From an uncultured Prevotellaceae bacterium (GTDB lineage: Bacteria > Bacteroidota > Bacteroidia > Bacteroidales > Bacteroidaceae), in contig CALEPV010000015.1 of NCBI GenBank assembly GCA_937910905.1, positions 1 to 15,086 of the forward strand: a DNA stretch of 15,086 nt, read 5' to 3'. Each line of letters begins with the position of its first letter. Position 1 is the stretch's first letter. Both the position numbers and the translations under genes were made by a program. This document shows positions 1 to 5,714 of this stretch, piece after piece. The notes below the pieces were generated by a model. It was not told where the DNA came from. It searched no databases and saw nothing but the letters and a program-made list of their open reading frames with translations.

Positions 1-1098
1 CGTTTGTGTGAGTTATATGTGGTAGTGTCCAAACACAGGGTTCTGCAGGTGGCCCTGAATTTTGCCGATGACGGCACGCAATGGAACTGGGTGTCAATGA
101 CAGCTGACCTTGCTGCTGATGGTGATCTGGTCATCTCCTTCAAGATGGAGGCCAACGCAGGTAGCTGGGCATGTCTTGACGACGTGCATCTCTACTGCAC
201 AGAACTGGACGGTACGAGCTACACCATGACGCTTGATAATATCACTGGAAATCGTGTGATAACTAATACAGGTAATCAGGCTGTCGTAACTTGTGATATT
301 AAGGCATCTAACCCGAATGCTATCCTTCGCAGTTCGGGCGGCGGCAACATCACGACGGCGGCAGGTGCATCGATGAACAACCTGATGTATAAGTCTAGTA
401 GTAATTGCTATATAGACAAGATGGTGCTGTACGACGGCTATTCATTCACAGACTATGTAGATGATGCTAATTATTTCTGTAATGATGCCACTCTCTATCG
501 CAGCATCCCTGCCGATACATGGTGCTCACTCGTCATTCCCTTCTGGCCCACCACAACGCTGACAAAGAAATATCCGTCTAAATTTAACACAGAAACAGGG
601 GTGCTTACCTTTGCTGATGTCACCACCGCTTCCTGTTGGAACGACGAACCTATGCTGATCAAGAGCTCATCGGCCCTGACTGCCATCACCGGAAAACGTG
701 CCGGAACAAGTGCTGGCGCTTCCGGCATCACTTACGGCGACATGACCTCCGGCGCAGGTGTACCCATGACTGGCGTATATACGTCCGGCAGCGTTCCCCA
801 ATCAACGGAAACCATCTATTACTATGCCCTTGGCACGGACAACAACCTGCACAAGGTGACGGGCGGCAGCGTGACTATCAATCCGTTCCGTGCTTACTTC
901 ACGCTGGACAACTCAGCAGGTGGCGACGTCAAGGGCAATGTCATCCGCCTGAACTTCGACGATACGGAGACCGGCATAGGTTCAGTGAAGAGTGAAGAGA
1001 TGAAAGCCAAGAGTTATTACAACCTTGCCGGCCAGCGCGTAACGGCCCCACGGAAGGGTCTCTACATCGTGGATGGTAGGAAGGTCGTCATCAGATGA
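1..1098 (+). CDS. C-terminal part of a large secreted/surface protein (5' end outside window)
   Basis: The frame is open from base 1 and no convincing start or signal peptide lies in the window, so this is the last ~365 residues of a longer protein. The sequence is rich in G, S, T, N and aromatic residues, as in extracellular beta-sandwich proteins; the first ~70 residues (FADDGTQWNW, LVISFKMEANAGSWACLDDV) resemble a carbohydrate-binding-module-like beta sandwich. The last 30 residues (YYNLAGQRV, then KGLYIVDGRKVVIR) match a C-terminal signature I know from many Prevotella/Bacteroides secreted proteins, reminiscent of type IX secretion sorting tails. The catalytic domain, if any, would lie upstream. 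The substrate cannot be told. No terminator is obvious before the next small gene, 93 bp downstream. Confidence 0.75.
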   Translation, partial: RLCELYVVVSKHRVLQVALNFADDGTQWNWVSMTADLAADGDLVISFKMEANAGSWACLDDVHLYCTELDGTSYTMTLDNITGNRVITNTGNQAVVTCDIKASNPNAILRSSGGGNITTAAGASMNNLMYKSSSNCYIDKMVLYDGYSFTDYVDDANYFCNDATLYRSIPADTWCSLVIPFWPTTTLTKKYPSKFNTETGVLTFADVTTASCWNDEPMLIKSSSALTAITGKRAGTSAGASGITYGDMTSGAGVPMTGVYTSGSVPQSTETIYYYALGTDNNLHKVTGGSVTINPFRAYFTLDNSAGGDVKGNVIRLNFDDTETGIGSVKSEEMKAKSYYNLAGQRVTAPRKGLYIVDGRKVVIR

Positions 1099-1191
1099 AG
1101 CCTACGCGGTGGCCGTTGCTGTTGTGGGCGAGCCGCCCGCGCTCCCAGATAGTTAAAAGAACAAGTTAATCATCTAAGGTATAATACAACT

Positions 1192-1401
1192 ATGAATAAG
1201 AAAGCATATATCAATAAGAAAGCATATATCCCCCCCACCCTCATTGCTGTGCGGGTAAACACACAAGTCCTCCTCACGGGCAGTATTCGCAGCGTCAACG
1301 ATGCCGATGGACTCAACGTGGGTGAAGACATTAGCACCGGCAGTGCCAACACCAAGTCCTTTGGCAGCTACAACGTCTGGGACGATAACTGGAGCGAGTA
1401 A
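1192..1401 (+). CDS. 69-aa small protein of unknown function, Prevotella-type short peptide
   Basis: This short ORF starts MNKKAYINKKAYIPPTL and ends VWDDNWSE. The pattern (basic MKK-x-YI-x-P start, an amphipathic I-A-V-R-V stretch, a small-residue LLTGS step near residue 30, then a polar G/S/N/D-rich tail ending in W and acidic residues) resembles short uncharacterised proteins I associate with Prevotella and Bacteroides, often near secreted proteins. The six residues NKKAYI occur twice because of a perfect 18-bp tandem duplication; the ancestral N-terminus was probably MNKKAYIPPTL. There is no classical signal peptide and no membrane helix. The LLTGS step could be a processing site, but that is a guess. 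It lies 93 bp after the secreted-protein gene and before the intron scar. Function unknown. Confidence 0.6.
   Translation: MNKKAYINKKAYIPPTLIAVRVNTQVLLTGSIRSVNDADGLNVGEDISTGSANTKSFGSYNVWDDNWSE
1195..1230 (+). repeat. Perfect 18-bp tandem duplication inside the small gene
   Basis: The unit AATAAGAAAGCATATATC occurs at 1195-1212 and again at 1213-1230 with no mismatch. It keeps frame and doubles the peptide NKKAYI. Perfect identity implies a recent slippage or duplication event. Confidence 0.95.
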
Positions 1402-1406
1402 AACTG

Positions 1407-1425
1407 CATGCTTCACGTGAGCATG
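1407..1425. other. Short hairpin after the small gene
   Basis: CATGCT at 1407-1412 pairs with AGCATG at 1420-1425 around a 7-nt loop, six bases after the stop codon of the small gene. No T-run follows on the plus strand; a TTTT lies beyond it when read on the minus strand. It may be a weak terminator or the insertion-site hairpin next to the intron 3' end. Confidence 0.35.
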
Positions 1426-1427
1426 AA

Positions 1428-1555
1428 ATCGAGTAGGAGGTGAACACTAATCAGAGGTGTTCGCCTCTTTTCGTTATTCATTTGTCCTCTCACACCACCG
1501 TACAAGCGGTTCCGCATTCGGCAGCTCGCCCGCAAATCGGGAGTAGCCGTACGAT
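1428..1555 (-). mobile_element. Group II intron remnant: domains V and VI and the 3' end
   Basis: Read on the minus strand, 1527-1494 is a 34-nt domain V-like hairpin. It begins GAGCTGCCG and its descending strand ends TACGGTGGT. The two make a lower helix of about 9 bp with G-U wobbles; then come a bulge (UUG), a short GCG/CGC upper helix and a GAAC loop. It is followed by GTGAGAGG, as I recall from bacterial group II introns just after the maturase gene. A second hairpin (1467-1454 with 1448-1437, about 11 bp) fits domain VI, and CTACTCGAT at 1436-1428 fits the intron 3' end. The stretch 1528-1555 (CTCCCG...CGGGCGAG) may be the preceding spacer. The maturase and domains I-III are absent, so this is a dead 3' fragment. 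One lower-helix pair is A-A, and the likely catalytic triad reads UGC rather than CGC/AGC, consistent with decay. The domain VI hairpin followed by TTTT on the plus strand (1437-1471) may also act as a terminator for the small gene. Confidence 0.65.
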
Positions 1556-1560
1556 ACACA

Positions 1561-1815
1561 TTATTTTCCCAATCGCGCCTCAACTACGTTAACTACATAG
1601 TCGCCCAGCTTCTCCAGCTCGCTGACCAGGTCGATGTACAGCGTACCCACCGCGTAGTCGTAATCGTGGCTGTCCACGGCACATCTGTTCTCGGCCATTA
1701 ACAGCGCTATACCTTGATATATAGTTACAATATGGTCACTTTTCTCATTCCCCTGGGTCACCGGCAATACCCTAGCGACATAAAGTAATAACAGCGGCTT
1801 CATCATTCTTTCCAT
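1561..1815 (-). pseudogene. C-terminal remnant of a PhoU-like domain (Na/Pi cotransporter family)
   Basis: An 84-residue reading frame ends with YAVGTLYIDLVSELEKLGDYVVNVVEARLGK. The pattern G-x-x-Y-x-D-L-(I/V)-S-x-x-E-K-(I/L)-G-D-(H/Y)-x-x-N-(I/V)-x-E-A is the last helix of PhoU-like domains, and EKLGDYVVNVVEA is close to what I recall for the C-terminus of Bacteroidetes Na/Pi cotransporter (NptA-like) proteins. The transporter part (several hundred residues of membrane helices) is missing: the frame opens at the very base where the divergent YuaF-like gene begins, and nothing PhoU-like continues into that gene. It is therefore a 5'-truncated remnant, unlikely to be expressed as a working protein. 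It lies directly next to the group II intron 3' end on the same strand, so both probably belong to one decayed locus. Confidence 0.6.
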
Positions 1816-1818
1816 ATC

Positions 1819-2448
1819 ATGTTCACAGACCTTTCTCTTTGGTATTCCAGCCTCACACCCACATTGCGACTCCTCTGGGTATGCGCAATTGTTTCCTCCA
1901 TGATCTTCGTCATACAGAACGTCCTAATGCTCATGGGCCTTGGCGACATGGACAGCGACACCGAGTTCGATGTCCACACCGACTTCGGCGATGGCAGCGC
2001 AGATGTCGACGTGCAGGCCGACGGTCATGAGGGCACACTTGGCTCAGCCGGCGTGTTCTCTCTGTTCACGCTGCGCAACTTCATCAACTTCTTCCTCGGC
2101 TTCGGCTGGGGCGGTATCAGCCTGAACAGCAGCATTGCCAGCAGAGGCTGGCTCATAGTGGCCAGTGTGGCCTGCGGACTGTTCTTCGTCCTCGTGTTCA
2201 CCGTCATGCTGCGTCTCGTGCTGCGCTTAGAGACCAACGGCGCCTTCCGCATCAAGGAGTGCGTCGGCCAGACAGCATCCGTCTATCTCCGCATCCCCGG
2301 TCAGCATTCCGCAGCAGGCAAGGTGCACGTCAGCGCCGGCGGCTCCGTCCATGAGCTCGCAGCTTACACCGACGGCGACGAGCTCCCATCCGGCTCACGC
2401 GTAAAAGTCATCGGCGTCATCGACGGCGAGACATTGCTGGTGGAGTAG
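1819..2448 (+). CDS. YuaF/YqiJ-like membrane protein with NfeD-type OB domain, flotillin partner
   Basis: The 209-residue protein has three predicted membrane helices (about 17-41, 78-101, 111-135) and a soluble C-terminal domain (about 145-209). The first loop (42-72) is very acidic: D/E-rich with repeated D-x-D. The C-terminal part (VGQTASVYLRI..GKVHVSAGGS...GSRVKVIGVIDGETLLVE) has the GxxGxA...G-V-x-V-...G-x-x-V-x-V-x-x-(V/I)-(D/E)-G-x-x-L-x-V pattern of the NfeD/YuaF OB fold. In bacteria such proteins are encoded just before flotillin and act with it in membrane microdomains (B. subtilis yuaF-floT, E. coli yqiJ-yqiK). Flotillin follows here after 62 bp on the same strand, which supports the call. 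The start at 1819 is the first ATG giving the complete first helix. No clear promoter is visible; the upstream bases belong to the PhoU remnant. Confidence 0.85.
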   Translation: MFTDLSLWYSSLTPTLRLLWVCAIVSSMIFVIQNVLMLMGLGDMDSDTEFDVHTDFGDGSADVDVQADGHEGTLGSAGVFSLFTLRNFINFFLGFGWGGISLNSSIASRGWLIVASVACGLFFVLVFTVMLRLVLRLETNGAFRIKECVGQTASVYLRIPGQHSAAGKVHVSAGGSVHELAAYTDGDELPSGSRVKVIGVIDGETLLVE

Positions 2449-2510
2449 CATCCCCCCAGCCCTTGCCTATAAGCCCTCCCCCCATAATCCCCAATTAAAA
2501 TCATAGCCCT

Positions 2511-3869
2511 ATGGAACAACTCTATGTAATCATTGCGCTGGCAGTAGTGGCATTCTTCCTACTCATAGCGCTCATCAACCGCTGGCGGCGCTGCCCCAGC
2601 GACAAGATTCTCGTCATCTACGGCTCCAGTGGTAGCCGTGGCAGCGCCAAGTGCGTGCATGGTGGCGGTGCTTTCGTGTGGCCAATAGTGCAGGACTATG
2701 CCTACATGAGCCTCACCCCTCTTAGCATCGACGCCAACCTCACCAGCGCTCTGTCGCGCCAGAACATCCGCGTCGACGTGCCCTGCCGCTTCACCGTAGG
2801 CATCAGCACCGAACCCGAGTACATGCAGGCTGCCGCCGAGCGTCTGCTCGGTCAGACACCGCAGCAGATTCAAGAGCTGGCGCGCGACATACTCTTCGGT
2901 CAGCTCCGTCTCGTCATCGCTACCATGAGCATCGAAGAGCTAAACTCCGACCGCGACAAGTTCCTCGAGGCCATCTCTAAGAACGTGGAGGTGGAGCTGC
3001 GCAAGATAGGCCTCCGTCTCATCAACGTGAACGTGACCGACATCAAGGACGAATCCGGCTATATCGAGGCTCTAGGTCGCGAAGCTGCAGCCAAGGCCAT
3101 CAATGAGGCCAAGGTGCGCGTGGCCGAGCAGGACAAGATAGGTGAGATAGGCAAGGCCGAGGCCGTCCGCGAGACGCGCATACGTACTGCCGAGGCCAAC
3201 GCCCAGGCCGTGAAGGGTGAGAACGAGGCCAAGGTGGAGATAGCCAACTCCGAAGCCTTCCGCCGCGAGAAGGAAGCCGAGGCTGCACGTAAGGCCAACG
3301 CTGCCGAGAAGGTGCAGCAGGCCAAGGCACTCCAGGAAGCCTACGCCGCCGAGCGCGAAGCCGAGACCGCACGTGCCGAACGCGAGCGTGCCACCGAGAC
3401 GGCCAACGTCATCGTGCAGCAAGAGATCGAGAAGCAGCGTCTTATCATCGAGGCTGAAGCTGCTGCCGAGCAGAAGCGTGCCATAGCCAAGGGTGAGGCC
3501 GACGCCATCTTCGCCAAGATGGAGGCTGAGGCCAAGGGTCTCTACGAGGTGCTGACGCGCCAGGCCCAGGGTTACGACAAGATGGTGCAGGCCGCAGGGG
3601 GCGATGCCACATCGGCCTACTCGCTGCTGCTGCTCGAGAAGCTGCCTGAGCTGGTCAAGACACAGGTGGAGGCTATCAAGGGCATCAACATCGACAAGGT
3701 GACCGTATGGGACAGCGGCAACGGCGGTGCCGACGGCAAGGGAGGCACAGCAGGCTTCGTCAGCGGACTGATGAAGAGCATTCCTCCACTCAACGACCTC
3801 TTCGAGCAAGCGGGACTCAGCCTGCCTGAGTACCTAGCAAAGAGAAAGGAGGAGAAGAATGAAGAGTGA
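2511..3869 (+). CDS. floT: Flotillin family protein (SPFH/band 7), FloT/YqiK type
   Basis: The 452-residue protein starts with a membrane helix (about 4-22) followed by RWRRCPSDKILVIYG. An SPFH/band-7 domain fills about 30-185 (ANLTSALSRQNIRVDVPCRFTVGIS, then LARDILFGQLRLVIATMSIEELNSDR, a flotillin hallmark). Residues about 188-345 are a long Ala/Glu/Lys coiled coil with repeated A-E-A-x segments. The C-terminal flotillin region (GLYEVLTRQAQGYDKMVQAAGGD..AYSLLLLEKLPELVKTQVEAI) mediates oligomerisation in the family. Flotillins scaffold functional membrane microdomains in the inner membrane. The YuaF-like gene upstream makes this a classical two-gene module. The stop codon lies inside a GAAGAGT heptamer repeat that runs into the next small gene. 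Confidence 0.93.
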   Translation: MEQLYVIIALAVVAFFLLIALINRWRRCPSDKILVIYGSSGSRGSAKCVHGGGAFVWPIVQDYAYMSLTPLSIDANLTSALSRQNIRVDVPCRFTVGISTEPEYMQAAAERLLGQTPQQIQELARDILFGQLRLVIATMSIEELNSDRDKFLEAISKNVEVELRKIGLRLINVNVTDIKDESGYIEALGREAAAKAINEAKVRVAEQDKIGEIGKAEAVRETRIRTAEANAQAVKGENEAKVEIANSEAFRREKEAEAARKANAAEKVQQAKALQEAYAAEREAETARAERERATETANVIVQQEIEKQRLIIEAEAAAEQKRAIAKGEADAIFAKMEAEAKGLYEVLTRQAQGYDKMVQAAGGDATSAYSLLLLEKLPELVKTQVEAIKGINIDKVTVWDSGNGGADGKGGTAGFVSGLMKSIPPLNDLFEQAGLSLPEYLAKRKEEKNEE

Positions 3870-3902
3870 AGAGTGAAGAGTGAAGAGTGATGAATGATGA
3901 AT
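3861..3902 (+). repeat. Heptamer tandem repeat spanning flotillin stop and next start
   Basis: Four copies of GAAGAGT (3861-3888) are followed by two of GATGAAT (3889-3902). The first copies code for the last flotillin residues and its TGA; the last copies supply the tandem ATGs of the next ORF. The purine-rich units could also serve as its ribosome binding region. Related heptamers, on the opposite strand, occur at 5471-5510. Confidence 0.9.
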
Positions 3903-4088
3903 AAAGGCTACCGAATGGCAGCAGGGTTACTTCTCATCATAATAGTCATGCTTGGCAGCATAACGCCATATGTAACCGTGCCATACGTGCGCAGCTGGTA
4001 CCGCCCCTGCATACATCGGCGCCGACTGATTGAGGTCAGCTATGACCACGGCTACATGCTGGTCAGCGAGATTGAAGTGCCGGAATAA
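3894..4088 (+). CDS. 64-aa single-pass membrane protein of unknown function
   Basis: The predicted protein MMNKGYRMAAGLLLIIIVMLGS has a short basic N-terminus and one hydrophobic helix (about 9-30). A basic segment follows (SWYRPCIHRRRLIEV), then an acidic end (SEIEVPE). The basic stretch after the helix suggests that the C-terminus is cytoplasmic, or that the helix is an uncleaved anchor. It starts 24 bases after the flotillin stop, on the same strand, and before a terminator hairpin, so it is probably the third gene of the flotillin unit. Either of the tandem ATGs (3894 or 3897) could be the start. I recognise no family. It could be an accessory membrane peptide of the flotillin complex or a chance frame. 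Confidence 0.45.
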   Translation: MMNKGYRMAAGLLLIIIVMLGSITPYVTVPYVRSWYRPCIHRRRLIEVSYDHGYMLVSEIEVPE

Positions 4089-4110
4089 CCCCCTCCTGCC
4101 ACAAACATAG

Positions 4111-4163
4111 AACAGCGACAGCGCGCTATCTCAACCGAGACACTGCACGCTGTTGCTTTTTTT
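4111..4163 (+). terminator. Rho-independent terminator of the flotillin unit
   Basis: ACAGCGCGC (4118-4126) pairs with GCACGCTGT (4145-4153) with one mismatch; alternatively AACAGCG (4111-4117) pairs with CGCTGTT (4148-4154). Either stem is followed by seven T residues at 4157-4163. Confidence 0.6.
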
Positions 4164-4176
4164 ATTGTGTCTGGCT

Positions 4177-4207
4177 TTGCCCATATGCAGCGAATGGACT
4201 ACCTTTG
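4177..4207 (+). promoter_or_regulatory. Bacteroidetes-type promoter of the kelch gene
   Basis: TTG at 4177-4179 (within TTTG, the -33 element) is followed by exactly 20 bases and then TACCTTTG at 4200-4207 (the -7 element TAnnTTTG). Spacing and sequence fit the Bacteroidetes housekeeping consensus. Transcription should begin at about 4211-4214, which rules out GTG/ATG starts at 4167, 4185 and 4194 for the following gene. Confidence 0.75.
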
Positions 4208-4211
4208 TGGT

Positions 4212-5714
4212 ATGGAAGGATCATCCATCATAAGGACTTACTTCATGTATGTCCTCCTAACCATTTGCCCTATATCCGCATTGGGTACTGAGCCCAGCTG
4301 CCCGCTGCAGCACATAGAAGTACAGCAGCTGCCCGACCTGAACATACCACGTGCAGGTCACTTCTGCTACTACGCCAACGGCGAGATTACCGTTATCGGC
4401 GGTCACACCACAGGCTTCACCCCGACGGCCACAGCCGAGTACTACAGCGACGGCCAGTGGCACACAGTCCCGACCACCTACACCCACGACCAAGGCCTAG
4501 CCTTACGCCTGAAGTCGGGCAAGGTGATGATAGGCGGCGGGCACGCACAATGCATGGGTGTGGAGCAGACCTACGGCGTGGAGTCCTACGACCTCGCAGC
4601 CCACTCATCCGGCGACTATGGCTGTCTGAGCCGCAAGCGCTGCTTTGCCGATGCTGTAGAGCTGGACAGCGGACGGGTCTTTATCACAGGCAACTGGTAC
4701 CACCAGGACGACATAGAGTGCTACGATGGCAATCGCGTCTACTCCTCTGTAGCAGACGTCCACGCCCAGCGCTCATGCCCCTACCTGCTCCGCACGTCGG
4801 CCAGCGATGCCATAGTCTTCAGCGCGCTGGACATACACGGCAACGCTATGGACACCATCGTCGTGGAGAACATGAAAGGCCAGCTCATCGACATCCCGTT
4901 GCTCCGGGAGTGGCGCCCCTACCAACCCCAGCCCCTAGTGTTCAGTAGCGCCAGCGCATTCATCGGCGATGCCAGCAAGGGCCAGTACGCCTATCTCATC
5001 CTCGTGCAGAACTCCGCGGGACAGCTCGCCATAGCCAATGTCGAAGGCACAGACTTCAGCATCCTGCCCACCACATGTCCCATCCCCCGTAGCACATCCT
5101 CAGGCCAGCTACACTACTCCAACTACAACCTCCTCGCCGACAGGCAGCGTGGCCGCGCCTACCTCGTCACCAACAATCAAGGCCGTATCTTCGTCCTCTG
5201 CATAGAGTATGCCCATGCCACGCCCCAGCACCCAGCACCACTCACCCTGTACTACACCGACTCGCTAACGAACAACGGCCTTTTCCCCGCACTAGCATTG
5301 ACCCCAGAAGGCAACATCCTCACCATAGGCGGCCTAGCCTACGACAACTTCACACCCACAGCCACCTCCTTCATGCTCATGCTCGCCGCCCCCGACACCG
5401 CATCAACCTCCGGCATCCCACACTCATTGTCCATTGTCAATTATCCATTATCAATTATAGTTGGCTGCCTCATTCTTTCACTTTTCATTCTTTCACTCTT
5501 CATTCTTCATCGGCGCCGCCGCTCCGCCCGCACTTCACAGCCAAAAGCCAGTCCCGCATGGACTTACTCTGTAAGTCCCATTCAGCCCACCTCCCCGCAA
5601 AGCCCCCAATCACCCAGACGCGCGACCTCGGCAGTCACGAGAAGTTCGAGGCGCAGGGCACAGCCGTCATCGCCATGGGGCCCTACTACAAGGTGGCTCT
5701 CGTGCTCGGCGTAG
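4212..5714 (+). CDS. Kelch-like beta-propeller membrane protein, cytoplasmic end lost
   Basis: After an N-terminal signal segment (RTYFMYVLLTICPISALG) comes an extracytoplasmic domain with kelch-like blade motifs: ITVIGGHT near residue 58, VMIGGGH near 104, VFITGNWY near 155 and ILTIGGLAY near 367. A membrane helix lies at about 412-433, followed by HRRRR and a P/S/Q/T-rich linker. I recall Prevotella proteins of this layout whose cytoplasmic end is an AraC-type helix-turn-helix, i.e. one-component membrane sensors. Here no such domain is present: after QSPQSP (about base 5610) the frame reads Arg/Ser-rich nonsense that overlaps the next gene in another frame. So the natural protein ends near residue 467 and the tail is a joint artefact. 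ATG 4212 fits the signal peptide but coincides with the predicted transcript start; ATG 4245, 8 nt after AAGGA, is the alternative. Confidence 0.7.
   Translation: MEGSSIIRTYFMYVLLTICPISALGTEPSCPLQHIEVQQLPDLNIPRAGHFCYYANGEITVIGGHTTGFTPTATAEYYSDGQWHTVPTTYTHDQGLALRLKSGKVMIGGGHAQCMGVEQTYGVESYDLAAHSSGDYGCLSRKRCFADAVELDSGRVFITGNWYHQDDIECYDGNRVYSSVADVHAQRSCPYLLRTSASDAIVFSALDIHGNAMDTIVVENMKGQLIDIPLLREWRPYQPQPLVFSSASAFIGDASKGQYAYLILVQNSAGQLAIANVEGTDFSILPTTCPIPRSTSSGQLHYSNYNLLADRQRGRAYLVTNNQGRIFVLCIEYAHATPQHPAPLTLYYTDSLTNNGLFPALALTPEGNILTIGGLAYDNFTPTATSFMLMLAAPDTASTSGIPHSLSIVNYPLSIIVGCLILSLFILSLFILHRRRRSARTSQPKASPAWTYSVSPIQPTSPQSPQSPRRATSAVTRSSRRRAQPSSPWGPTTRWLSCSA
5421..5510 (+). repeat. Short AT-rich and TTCA-type repeats inside the kelch gene, encoding its membrane helix
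   Basis: Bases 5421-5460 consist of repeated ATTGTCCATT / GTCAATTATC-like words of the same type as the spacer at 9190-9247. Bases 5471-5510 contain repeated CATTCTTTCACTTTT- and CATTCTTCAT-like units, the reverse complement of the GAAGAGTGAA-type heptamers at 3861. In the reading frame they give SLSIVNYPLSIIVGC and LILSLFILSLFIL, the membrane segment. Confidence 0.7.

Noticed and set aside
1437..1471. Simple intrinsic terminator of the small gene.
   Set aside because: It does have stem plus TTTT, but its neighbours (domain V-like hairpin, GTGAGAGG, CTACTCGAT) are better explained as intron domain VI; terminator action may be secondary.
3072..3809. Long open frames on the minus strand inside the flotillin gene (up to 245 codons).
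   Set aside because: They are shadows of the Ala/Glu/Lys-rich coiled-coil codons and give Leu/Gly/His-rich low-complexity protein without any motif.
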